Source: Lachnospiraceae bacterium (GTDB lineage Bacteria > Bacillota > Clostridia > Lachnospirales > Lachnospiraceae). Taken from it: a DNA stretch of 64,000 bases. The position numbers and the translations under genes are program-made. The stretch lies in contig SVFD01000005.1 in assembly GCA_015057025.1 (NCBI GenBank), positions 160,140-224,139 of the forward strand, read 5' to 3'. Below are positions 55,961-64,000 of this stretch, one piece after another; within the stretch, counting starts at the first letter, position 1, and the number at the start of each line of letters is the position of its first letter. The notes under the pieces were generated by a model. The model saw nothing but the letters and a program-made list of their open reading frames with translations. It did no database searches and was not told where the DNA came from.

Positions 55961-56100
55961 ATAGATGTTGCAGGGAGGATTTATTCAGTAATGTAACATC
56001 TGCCGAGTGCATATATTATAGTGTTGACAGACAAATAGCTGTTATATACAGCGTATGCCCGTTAATTAGTGATATATGAATTTGGAAAGAAGGAAGAAAA

Positions 56101-57030
56101 TTGAAAAAGTTGGAAAAGGAAGCGGTATTGAAAGAGCGAATGATTCTAATCAGTGCAGTTTCCTTTTTCATTTTTATTTTGCCTTATATCTTGCATTTGG
56201 CCATAAACGGAATTCAACCTGCAAAGGTGGAGACCTTTGGTCAAAGCACTCAGACCATTTTGGTACAAATGAAGTCTCACGTTGAGAGCATACAGTTGGA
56301 AACCTATCTGGTGGGTGCTTTAGCACGTAACAGTGAGACGATATATGATGAAGAAACGTTAAAAGCTATTGCAGTGATTTTACGAAGTAATGCCGTTTGT
56401 GCCATTTTAGAAGAACGTGCAGTGATGCGGGACAGTTTTTACTCAGATGAGGAATTACGTATTCTTTGGCAAGACGAATATAAAGATAATATGGAACGAT
56501 ACCGGGAGATAATAGTGTCTACAGAAGGTATCGTTATTTTTTATGAAGGGGAGATTGTAGAAGTTCCTTTTCATAAAATCAGTGCCGGAACCACCAGAGA
56601 CAGTGATATCTTTGAGGAGTGTAGGCCCTATGTGTGCTCTGTGGAATCTGCGGAGGATATGTATGCGGACGGATATTATACCATTATGGAAATATCTGAC
56701 GGGGCTTTAGGTGAGGATTTTGCAATTTTAACGCAAGACCGTTTTGGTTATGCTCTTTCAGTGAGAGTAAATAAGGAAGAAATGAATGGTGAAAGTTTTC
56801 GATTAAAATACGGTCTGCCATCGGCGTGTTTTGATTATGATTTTCAAGACGGTGTTTATTTTTTTTATATTCGTGGAGTAGGCCACGGCTTCGGATTGAG
56901 TATGTATGGTGCGGATGCGCTGGCAAAAAAAGGTTGGAGCTTTGCTGAAATTTTGGAATATTATTATCCGGGTATTCAAATTCGTAAAGAAAACAGAAGT
57001 GATGTGATAGCATTTTATGGAGAATTTTAA
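56101..57030 (+). CDS. SpoIID/LytB-domain protein with altered catalytic site
   Basis: A 309-residue protein with an N-terminal membrane anchor (ILISAVSFFIFILPYILHLAI) and a SpoIID domain ending in the clear signature GVGHGFGLSMYGADALAKKGWSFAEILEYYYPG. SpoIID is a lytic transglycosylase needed for engulfment in sporulation. The usual ASEM segment with the catalytic glutamate reads ARNS here (GALARNSETIYDEETLKA), so activity is doubtful. TTG start at 56101 after AAGGAAGA; Met14 is an alternative. Followed by a degenerate M23 gene, as in clostridial spoIID-spoIIQ clusters. Confidence 0.85.
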   Translation: MKKLEKEAVLKERMILISAVSFFIFILPYILHLAINGIQPAKVETFGQSTQTILVQMKSHVESIQLETYLVGALARNSETIYDEETLKAIAVILRSNAVCAILEERAVMRDSFYSDEELRILWQDEYKDNMERYREIIVSTEGIVIFYEGEIVEVPFHKISAGTTRDSDIFEECRPYVCSVESAEDMYADGYYTIMEISDGALGEDFAILTQDRFGYALSVRVNKEEMNGESFRLKYGLPSACFDYDFQDGVYFFYIRGVGHGFGLSMYGADALAKKGWSFAEILEYYYPGIQIRKENRSDVIAFYGEF

Positions 57031-57156
57031 TATTTATAAAATATGATTTTATTATCAAAAATAAATATGAAAAGCATTATATATGTATAATCGTTTCCAA
57101 AACGGAAAAAATACTTTTATCTTAAGTGTTTTGAATGACACGGAAACGAGGTTAGT

Positions 57157-58008
57157 ATGAGAAGAAAAAAGAATAATCTGAGAAAAGAAAAAATAATTAT
57201 GATATCTGCCTCCGCCTTTGTTTTAACTGCACTAACTATGGCAGGTGTTTATGTAAGAGAACAAAGTAAGGAGAATGATGAGTACCGGGTAGATTTGAGT
57301 GAACTGGATAATCAGAGTGTTGCTGATAAAACCAGTGAAATTGCAGAAAATTTAGGCGTGAATCAAAACGATTTGATTGTAGCAGATGATTTGGATGCAG
57401 ACCCTGATTTTTGGGAAGTAGATTCCTTTGGTGTCGAAAACGATATTGTCAATAAATGGGATGAAAAAGTTACGGCGGAAGAAGCAGGAGAAAATAATAC
57501 TAACATAGCAGAAAATATTGATGCTACAGATGAACTTGCTTTGGGCGAAGATGTTGAAGCCGGTGCGGAAAATGTAGTAGTAGCAAATTATAATTTCCCT
57601 ACACTGATGAAAATGGAGTGGCCATTGTACGGAAATTTAACAATGAATTACAGTATGGATAAAATGGTTTATTTTGAAACGCTTGGGCAGTATCGCTATA
57701 ATCCTGCTTTGATGATAAAAACAGATGTGGGAACATCGGTACATGCCTCTGCAAACGGAATTGTAAAAGAAGTCTATAAAAGTTCCGAACTGGGAAATGT
57801 TGTAGTTTTGGATATTGGCGAAGGTTATGAAGTTACCTATGGTCAGTTGGACAACATTACGGTAAGTGCCGGTGATGTGGTTGAGATGAATGAAGTAATA
57901 GCAACAGTAGCCGAACCCAGCGTATATTATACCATGGAAGGAAGTAATCTTTATATCAAACTGACAAAAGATGGAGTGGTAATGAATCCAATGGATGTTC
58001 TTCCTTAG
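57157..58008 (+). CDS. Membrane-anchored LytM/M23-like protein, catalytic residues lost (SpoIIQ-like)
   Basis: A 283-residue protein with one N-terminal membrane helix (IIMISASAFVLTALTMAGVYV), an acidic linker (~40-135) and a C-terminal LytM fold (~165-283, YNPALMIKTDVGTSVHASANGIVKEVY). The family zinc histidines appear replaced: the HxGxD start reads ALMIKTD, YAHL reads YGQL, and LHFE reads LYIK. SpoIIQ proteins use this domain to bind SpoIIIAH across the intermembrane space of the forespore. It follows the SpoIID-like gene, which supports a sporulation-type role. Assignment is by context and fold. Confidence 0.75.
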   Translation: MRRKKNNLRKEKIIMISASAFVLTALTMAGVYVREQSKENDEYRVDLSELDNQSVADKTSEIAENLGVNQNDLIVADDLDADPDFWEVDSFGVENDIVNKWDEKVTAEEAGENNTNIAENIDATDELALGEDVEAGAENVVVANYNFPTLMKMEWPLYGNLTMNYSMDKMVYFETLGQYRYNPALMIKTDVGTSVHASANGIVKEVYKSSELGNVVVLDIGEGYEVTYGQLDNITVSAGDVVEMNEVIATVAEPSVYYTMEGSNLYIKLTKDGVVMNPMDVLP

Positions 58009-58079
58009 TCATCCTCCTATTCCTGCAGTTCTTATTTGCTGTCGGAACATTCAAATATAGTGTTGTACGTTTCTGGTAG

Positions 58080-58103
58080 GCCGGAATTCTCCTCTTCCGG
58101 CTT
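58080..58103. terminator. Hairpin after the M23-like gene
   Basis: A perfect inverted repeat GCCGGAA / TTCCGGC lies within 58080-58103, about 75 bp after the stop. There is no strong T-run, so it is only a weak terminator candidate. Confidence 0.45.
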
Positions 58104-58147
58104 ACATACATAATTTCACTGCTTTATCAAAAAAAAGCAAAAAAATA

Positions 58148-58177
58148 TTGCAATTACATAAAAGGTTGTTATATAAT
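58148..58177 (+). promoter_or_regulatory. Promoter of the gdhA leader
   Basis: TTGCAA (58148-58153), 18-bp spacer, perfect TATAAT (58172-58177). Confidence 0.75.
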
Positions 58178-58183
58178 AGCCGT

Positions 58184-58276
58184 GGACTAAAGGCGTCCCG
58201 GGAGTTTTAGGCTGTGGAGCCTTGGATTTACCGCGCCTTTTGGAGTGAATCTTCCTTCGAAAGGAAGATTTTTTTT
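58184..58276 (+). ncRNA. Structured leader with intrinsic terminator ahead of gdhA
   Basis: From the inferred start near 58184 the RNA can form a closing helix AAAGGCG / CGCCTTT (58189-58195 with 58234-58240) enclosing AGGCT-gtgg-AGCCT. GGAC/GTCC near 58184-58199 competes with it. Then comes a perfect terminator, AATCTTCCTT-CGA-AAGGAAGATT plus seven T (58248-58276). This is either a riboswitch/attenuator for glutamate dehydrogenase or a free small RNA. No known class was recognised. Confidence 0.6.
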
Positions 58277-58289
58277 ATGAAAGGAATGA

Positions 58290-59705
<1,416 letters not shown>

Positions 59706-59750
59706 TCGGAGTAATATACAGGTTTATAAAAATATTAGTACAGTAAAGAT

Positions 59751-59782
59751 ACTCCCATAATCGAAAGATTATGGGAGTTTTT
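59751..59782 (+). terminator. Terminator of gdhA
   Basis: ACTCCCATAATC-GAAA-GATTATGGGAGT followed by TTTTATA; a 12-bp perfect stem. Confidence 0.92.
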
Positions 59783-59797
59783 ATATAAAAATTTTAC

Positions 59798-59826
59798 TTG
59801 ACATTATAGGTTATATCCTATATTCT
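59798..59826 (+). promoter_or_regulatory. Promoter with inverted repeat in the spacer, DUF4160/XRE pair
   Basis: TTGACA (59798-59803), 17-bp spacer, TATTCT (59821-59826). Half-sites TATAGG and CCTATA, six bases apart, fill 59805-59822, so a bound repressor would cover the promoter. The second gene of the pair encodes an XRE protein, suggesting autoregulation. Confidence 0.75.
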
Positions 59827-59851
59827 AAAAGTATAAAAGGGAGGTGACAGA

Positions 59852-60106
59852 GTGCCTATAATATCAAGATTTCGAGGAATTATCCTCAGAATGTACATGA
59901 GACAAAAGGAACATAATCCACCCCATATTCATGCGCAGTACGGTGAAACGGTTGGATTATTTTCATTAGAAAACGGTGAGATGTTTGAAGGCGATTTAGA
60001 TAAAAAGATGAAGAGTTTTGTTACGAATTTCATTTTATACTATAGGGAGCAGTTAATTGAAATGTGGGAGAAACAGGAATTTACCACATTACAACCCATT
60101 GAGTAG
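59852..60106 (+). CDS. DUF4160-domain protein
   Basis: An 84-residue protein that fits the DUF4160 family: MPIISRFRGIILRMYMRQKEHNPPHIHAQYGE, with the conserved NPPHIHAxYG core. GTG start at 59852 after a strong GGGAGGTGA site. It is followed 13 bp later by a DUF2442/XRE protein, the usual partner. Such pairs look like toxin-antitoxin modules in layout, but no toxic activity can be claimed from sequence. Confidence 0.85.
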   Translation: MPIISRFRGIILRMYMRQKEHNPPHIHAQYGETVGLFSLENGEMFEGDLDKKMKSFVTNFILYYREQLIEMWEKQEFTTLQPIE

Positions 60107-60119
60107 AGGAGAGATAAAT

Positions 60120-60611
60120 ATGACAAATAAGATTATTTCTGCTGTTGGGAAGGATGATTTTTCTTTGGAAGTAGAATTTATGAATGGCGATGTAAAGAAA
60201 TATGATATGGATTATATGTTGACACAGTATCCACAGTTTCAGACCTTGAAAGAGAATAAGAAGTTATTTGAAGCTGTCAGAGTAGACGTAGGCGGATATG
60301 GTGTATCATGGAATGATGAGCTGGATTTAGATGCGCAGACAATTTGGGAAGAGGGCATTTTGATTGAAGTGTCTAAGAAAGTACAGCCGGATATTAACCG
60401 TCTGTTGGCTTATCGTTTGGCTTTGGCAAGAGAAGTGACTGGCATGACACAGAAAGAGTTAGCAGAGAAGACCGGCATTTATCAGGCAGACATCAGTAAA
60501 ATTGAAAGAGGTTTGGCGAATCCATCCGTATCAACATTGAATCGTTTGGCAGAGGGGTTGAATATGAATCTGGTAATCGGATTTGAGGCAAAGACAGATA
60601 TGGCTGTGTAA
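60120..60611 (+). CDS. DUF2442 + XRE helix-turn-helix protein
   Basis: A 163-residue protein: an N-terminal DUF2442-like domain (~10-85, VEFMNGDVKKYDMDYML, VGGYGVSWNDELDLDAQTIWEEG) and a C-terminal XRE helix-turn-helix (~98-155, LALAREVTGMTQKELAEKTGIYQADISKIERGLANPSVSTLNRLAEGL). The ATG at 60120 has AGAGGAGAGA upstream; an earlier frame start overlaps the DUF4160 gene. Probably the DNA-binding antitoxin/repressor of the pair. Confidence 0.88.
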   Translation: MTNKIISAVGKDDFSLEVEFMNGDVKKYDMDYMLTQYPQFQTLKENKKLFEAVRVDVGGYGVSWNDELDLDAQTIWEEGILIEVSKKVQPDINRLLAYRLALAREVTGMTQKELAEKTGIYQADISKIERGLANPSVSTLNRLAEGLNMNLVIGFEAKTDMAV

Positions 60612-60828
60612 ATATACGTTCTTAGTACTTTCTCTTTTATACCTCGTTATATTAAAGAAATCTTAGCAATTTAAAATAAAAATGCATTACAATATAGCAA
60701 TAAAAACATCTTTCCTACCTAAAGCAATTGTAGTATAATTGTTTTTATAATTTCCATAGGAAAAACGGAATTTATAAATGCAATTTATACCAAAAAGGGA
60801 TTATCTACAGTGTAAAGGAGAGGGATAT

Positions 60829-62541
60829 ATGAAGGTACGTAAAATCAGTATTTTTAATCAGTTATTCATATGGCTTGCTATACTATTGCTTGCAGGAAAT
60901 GCTGTGCTTGGAATTGCAGCATACAAACGTTCAGAGTCTGCCCTGTTTGGACAGATTCAGACTAATGTTAAAAATATTGCCCAGTGTGCGGCAATGAATG
61001 TCAGCGGGGATTTGCTAAAAGACATTCAGGCAGGAGACGAGGGAAGCGAAGCTTATAATATTATCATTGATGAACTTTCATTATTTCGAGATAATGCAGA
61101 GATTGAGTACATATATACCTTACGTCAGGTAGGCGAAGAGCAGTTCATTTTTGTGGTTGATTCCGATCCGGAAGAACCTGCGGCAATCGGCGATGAATGT
61201 GAAGCAACGGAAGGTTTAGTAATTGCATTTTCAGATACTGTTACGGCAGCAGATGATGAACCGTTTACGGATGAATGGGGAAGTCATGTATCGGCATACA
61301 GTCCGGTTTATGACGGAGATGCAGTAGTTGGTGCCGTTGGTGTTGATATCAGTGCAAACTGGATTGATGAGCAGATGAAAGCATTGCGTAATTTGGTTAT
61401 TGTAGTTTTTGCAGGAACCTATGCGGTAAGTCTTCTTCTTTTAGGTCTTTTAATGAGTAAGTTCAAACGAGGAATGAAGAAGTTAAACAATAAGGTTAAA
61501 GAGTTATCCGGCGGTTCCGGGGATTTGACTAAGGAAATTGATATCTTCAGCGGTGATGAATTAGAAGTTATCGCAGGTAATATGAATGCATTTATCCGTC
61601 AAATTCGCAGTCTCGTAAAAGAGGTAGCGGAGTCGACGGAAGAAATTTTGCTTACCGGTGATGATTTAAAATCTACAGTGGATGAAAATACACGCATTAT
61701 GTCAGATATGAATACTGAAATAGCAGATATCAGTGCGAATATGGAGAAAAGTGCTACATCCGGTAAAATTCTTTCAGAAAGTCTTTCTGAGAGTGCTGAG
61801 CAGGTTGCAACCTTTGCAAGAAATGTAGATGCAATTTGTCAAATGGTGCAACAGGCGAATGCCAATGCTCAGGCTACTTCTGCGCAAGCAATTTCCAACC
61901 GCCGGAATGCAATGGATTCCATCAATGAGTTACAGGAGAGAATGGAGAGAACTGCACAGGATGCGCAGCAGATTATGCGTGTAAAACAGATTGCGGAAGA
62001 AATTGGTCTTATTGCAAACCAAACCCGAATGCTTAGTTTAAATGCCCAAATTGAGGCGGCACGTGCCGGTGAGGCAGGTAGAGGTTTTGCGGTAGTTGCA
62101 ACGGAAGTTGAGAATTTAAGTGATCAGATTGACCGCGCAGTTGCAGAGATTAACGGAATTAACGGTCAGGTTCAGTCTGCCGTAGGTGAATTAACTGCTG
62201 TGTTGGAGGAAATGATTCGTTTTGTATCGGAAGATGTAGCCAAGGACTATGATTCTTTTGCGGCATTAGGTGAGGAATATGGATCAACCACCGATACCAT
62301 TGGTATGCAGATGACTGAAATCGGTAATCAGAGTGCAATGATTTCGCAGAATATTGCAGGCATCAATGCAGATGTCCAAAATATTGCCGCTACTATTTTT
62401 ACAACTGCAGAAGAAGCAAACGATCTTGCCCGTTCTACAGGTGTAATTGCAGAAAGCTTTGAGAATTTGAGTGAGACTTCACGTAAGAATTCTGAACATT
62501 CTGAGAAACTAAGTGAACAGGTGAAGAAGTATACTTACTAG
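60829..62541 (+). CDS. Methyl-accepting chemotaxis protein
   Basis: A 570-residue receptor: membrane helix at ~10-30, extracellular sensor (~31-190) whose [24 protein letters not shown] segment resembles Cache-type domains, second helix (~195-215, [21 protein letters not shown]), HAMP, and a cytoplasmic signalling coiled coil with the hairpin tip [40 protein letters not shown]. It would feed CheA/CheW. The ATG at 60829 has AAAGGAGAGGG upstream. The ligand is unknown. Confidence 0.95.
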   Translation: MKVRKISIFNQLFIWLAILLLAGNAVLGIAAYKRSESALFGQIQTNVKNIAQCAAMNVSGDLLKDIQAGDEGSEAYNIIIDELSLFRDNAEIEYIYTLRQVGEEQFIFVVDSDPEEPAAIGDECEATEGLVIAFSDTVTAADDEPFTDEWGSHVSAYSPVYDGDAVVGAVGVDISANWIDEQMKALRNLVIVVFAGTYAVSLLLLGLLMSKFKRGMKKLNNKVKELSGGSGDLTKEIDIFSGDELEVIAGNMNAFIRQIRSLVKEVAESTEEILLTGDDLKSTVDENTRIMSDMNTEIADISANMEKSATSGKILSESLSESAEQVATFARNVDAICQMVQQANANAQATSAQAISNRRNAMDSINELQERMERTAQDAQQIMRVKQIAEEIGLIANQTRMLSLNAQIEAARAGEAGRGFAVVATEVENLSDQIDRAVAEINGINGQVQSAVGELTAVLEEMIRFVSEDVAKDYDSFAALGEEYGSTTDTIGMQMTEIGNQSAMISQNIAGINADVQNIAATIFTTAEEANDLARSTGVIAESFENLSETSRKNSEHSEKLSEQVKKYTY

Positions 62542-62578
62542 GACATAGTAAAACAGATAAATATGTATAATTAATTGC

Positions 62579-62613
62579 AAAAATCCCACAGTTTAATCTG
62601 TGGGATTTTTGTT
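62579..62613 (+). terminator. Terminator of the chemotaxis gene
   Basis: AAAAATCCCACAG / CTGTGGGATTTTT with a six-base loop; symmetrical, so it may act in both directions. Confidence 0.92.
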
Positions 62614-62640
62614 TGTCAAGTCTTTTTTTCGCTCTTTTAT

Positions 62641-62676
62641 GTCGTTAACTGTCAAAAAAACGTCGTTAATTGCAAA
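62641..62676. repeat. Direct repeat upstream of the putative type VII module
   Basis: GTCGTTAACTGTCAAA at 62641 and GTCGTTAATTGCAAA at 62662 are near-identical words exactly 21 bp apart, two turns of the helix. The spacing suggests a regulator binding one face of the DNA ahead of the 62744 operon. Confidence 0.5.
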
Positions 62677-62743
62677 CCCTATTGTATTTTTCAATATAAA
62701 AATATAAGTTAAAACCAAATATATACATAGCAGGAGGTATCCT

Positions 62744-63049
62744 ATGGAAATCATACCGGAACGGATTACGGTGAACATTGTCAGTATCAATGATGCAGCC
62801 ACAATGATGAGTGACAGTAAAGAACGGATTCAAACCACTTACGAAGACATACCTTCTTTGGAAGAGGAAATGCTTACCCAAAGCGAAGGAGAAATCCATA
62901 CCGCCCTGGAGAATGCAATAAGCCGCATCAAAGAACGGGTGGAGGCAACCCGGACCACCCTGCAGGAGTTGTCGGATGAACTTGGATATTATTCGGAAGA
63001 TACAGCGGCAGCGGATGCATTTGCACAGCTATGTGCGGGAGGAGAGTAA
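62744..63049 (+). CDS. Small helical protein of a putative type VII secretion module
   Basis: A 101-residue acidic, largely helical protein (MEIIPERITVNIVSIND..., IHTALENAISRIKERVEATRTTLQELSDELGYYSEDT). No signal peptide or membrane segment. The size and two-helix pattern resemble WXG100-like or LXG-associated helper proteins, though there is no W-x-G. AGGAGGT precedes the ATG. The next gene starts one base after the stop. Its role is inferred from the two genes that follow. Confidence 0.6.
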   Translation: MEIIPERITVNIVSINDAATMMSDSKERIQTTYEDIPSLEEEMLTQSEGEIHTALENAISRIKERVEATRTTLQELSDELGYYSEDTAAADAFAQLCAGGE

Positions 63050-63050
63050 G

Positions 63051-63407
63051 ATGAGTGAATGCAGATGTGATGACATTACGGCATGCCAAGGGCAAATCAG
63101 CAGGCTGGAAGAAGCTTTGGAAGAGCTGGCGGAGAGCAGCAAAAGACTGGATACCATAGAGGAAGATTTAGTCAGTCTGGCAGATAAAAGTGTTGCTGCC
63201 TATGAAGTGGAAAATGAAGAAAAGCTGAAAAAAACAGTCAAGAAGTCGGATGATGACCTGCGTGCAGTCAAAAGCGGTATTGTCATGAAGATAAACGGAA
63301 AAATAGAAGAGATAAAAACGGAAATAGAGACGATGCAGACCGAAGATACGGCATTTCATGAGGAGGAAGCCCTTGCCATGGAAGAAGGCAATGCATCGGG
63401 GGAATAG
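63051..63407 (+). CDS. Coiled-coil protein, DUF5082-like (LXG effector partner candidate)
   Basis: A 118-residue helical protein with an N-terminal Cys-rich start (MSECRCDD) and long heptad-type helices (ISRLEEALEELAESSKRLDTIEEDL, then INGKIEEIKTEIETMQTEDTAF). Size and pattern resemble the DUF5082 family encoded beside LXG toxins in Firmicutes, where such proteins escort the effector to the type VII (ESX-like) machine. GGAGGAGAG precedes the ATG at 63051. Family assignment is tentative. Confidence 0.55.
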   Translation: MSECRCDDITACQGQISRLEEALEELAESSKRLDTIEEDLVSLADKSVAAYEVENEEKLKKTVKKSDDDLRAVKSGIVMKINGKIEEIKTEIETMQTEDTAFHEEEALAMEEGNASGE

Positions 63408-63469
63408 AACAAGGAAAGCAACTTGCAGGATAATAAAAAATAACCTATGATAAGAAATGAGGAAATACA

Positions 63470-64000
63470 TTGGAGAAAACATATGATTTCAGGATAGACA
63501 GTGCAACCATGGAAGCGGCACTGGAAAAGTACCGGGAGCTTGAGAGTGTACTGGAGGAAGAACTGGAAGCATTGCAGACGGGAATACCGGAAGGAAGCCT
63601 TGAATGGGCGGGAGCCGGTCAGGAAGCGCTGGTAGAAGGAATGCATACCTTTCTTTCGGAGGGCGGCTATGCCATCACTTATGACCTGGTAAGTAAACTG
63701 TGTGAATGCCTGGAAGAAGCCCTGCTGCAGATATACAGCCTGCAGTCGCGGTGTGAAGGCTTTGTTGACCAGTTCTCTGCAGATGAATATACGGAACCGG
63801 AAACCCCAATCGAAGGAAAAAGCTATAACGGAGGAATCCTGTCCATAAACTATAACGAAGGAAGTCAGATCGGGGATCTGTGCGACAGTATCAGTGAGGA
63901 AGGAAATCTGTTCCGGAATGAGGTGTATGAAATATTAAGCGGTTGCAGTGACCTGCTTGGCGAAATGTCGGAGGATATGGAGCGTCTGGATGCGGCAAGG
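63470..64000 (+). CDS. Putative LXG/WXG-type secreted effector, N-terminal part (runs off window)
   Basis: An open frame from TTG at 63470 (GAGGAA seven bases upstream) to the end of the window, 177 residues. It starts MEKTYDFRIDSATMEAALEKY, then a long helix, a W-A-G turn (LEWAGAGQEALVEGM) and further helices (VSKLCECLEEALLQIYSLQ). Helix-W-x-G-helix is the hallmark of ESX/LXG secretion domains. Any toxin domain would lie beyond the window. Leu codons are mostly CTG and the DNA looks GC-richer than the rest, suggesting transfer. Confidence 0.6.
   Translation, partial: MEKTYDFRIDSATMEAALEKYRELESVLEEELEALQTGIPEGSLEWAGAGQEALVEGMHTFLSEGGYAITYDLVSKLCECLEEALLQIYSLQSRCEGFVDQFSADEYTEPETPIEGKSYNGGILSINYNEGSQIGDLCDSISEEGNLFRNEVYEILSGCSDLLGEMSEDMERLDAAR

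Noticed and set aside
58184..58276. gdhA leader considered as THF, ZTP, fluoride or purine riboswitch
   Set aside because: None of the conserved core sequences of these classes is present.

Overview
The window looks like the chromosome of a low-GC, Gram-positive anaerobe of the Clostridia, most likely Lachnospiraceae. The signs are AT-rich intergenic DNA, strong GGAGG ribosome binding sites, a T-box leader, rpn-type nuclease genes, a spoIID/M23 sporulation-type pair, a VanW-domain protein, type III pantothenate kinase and a long 'type 2' isoleucyl-tRNA synthetase. I saw no rRNA, tRNA, CRISPR array, prophage or IS transposase. The only mobile-type genes are two Rpn-family nucleases. The first gene and the last gene run off the window.

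Layout. 0-5.4 kb: the end of a sugar ABC-transporter ATPase, a small membrane protein, and a T-box-controlled pair made of a LeuA-like protein without its metal-binding histidines and a TIM-barrel/acyl-CoA-ligase fusion. 5.4-17.2 kb: an ECF sigma/anti-sigma pair, MBL hydrolase plus B12-radical SAM, endonuclease III, VanW, AIR-synthase-like, Lrp/aminotransferase and TrmL genes. 17.4-21.3 kb: an XRE regulator facing three tandem paralogous lipoproteins, then an rpn gene with a structured leader. 21.4-26.9 kb: aldolase, cyclophilin, GNAT, and an MBOAT/SGNH acylation pair. 27.1-32.1 kb: three tandem zinc-ribbon/TIR proteins with intact putative catalytic glutamates. 32.2-44.7 kb: housekeeping genes (dnaE, pfkA, rRNA methylase, proC, SleB-like hydrolase, NfeD/stomatin, argF, coaX, dus). 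44.8-46.9 kb: a second lipoprotein plus rpn cassette with the same leader architecture. 47-55.5 kb: ileS, glgP and an aconitase-family hydratase. 55.6-58 kb: a candidate structured RNA, spoIID and a degenerate M23 protein. 58.1-62.5 kb: an attenuator-like leader with gdhA, a DUF4160/DUF2442-XRE pair and a chemotaxis receptor. 62.7 kb to the end: the start of what looks like a type VII (LXG/WXG-like) secretion effector module with distinct codon use.

The most unusual signals are these: (i) two independent rpn leaders with the same promoter and a five-segment chain of alternative pairings ending on the Shine-Dalgarno sequence, with covariation, and in-frame internal starts inside both rpn genes; (ii) a T-box operon built on an apparently metal-site-dead LeuA homologue; (iii) a three-gene TIR array; (iv) a ~140-bp dispersed element whose core is conserved but whose long stem arms differ and stay self-complementary; (v) two orphan structured RNAs, upstream of spoIID and of gdhA. 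All functional statements rest on reading motifs by eye; no database search was run.
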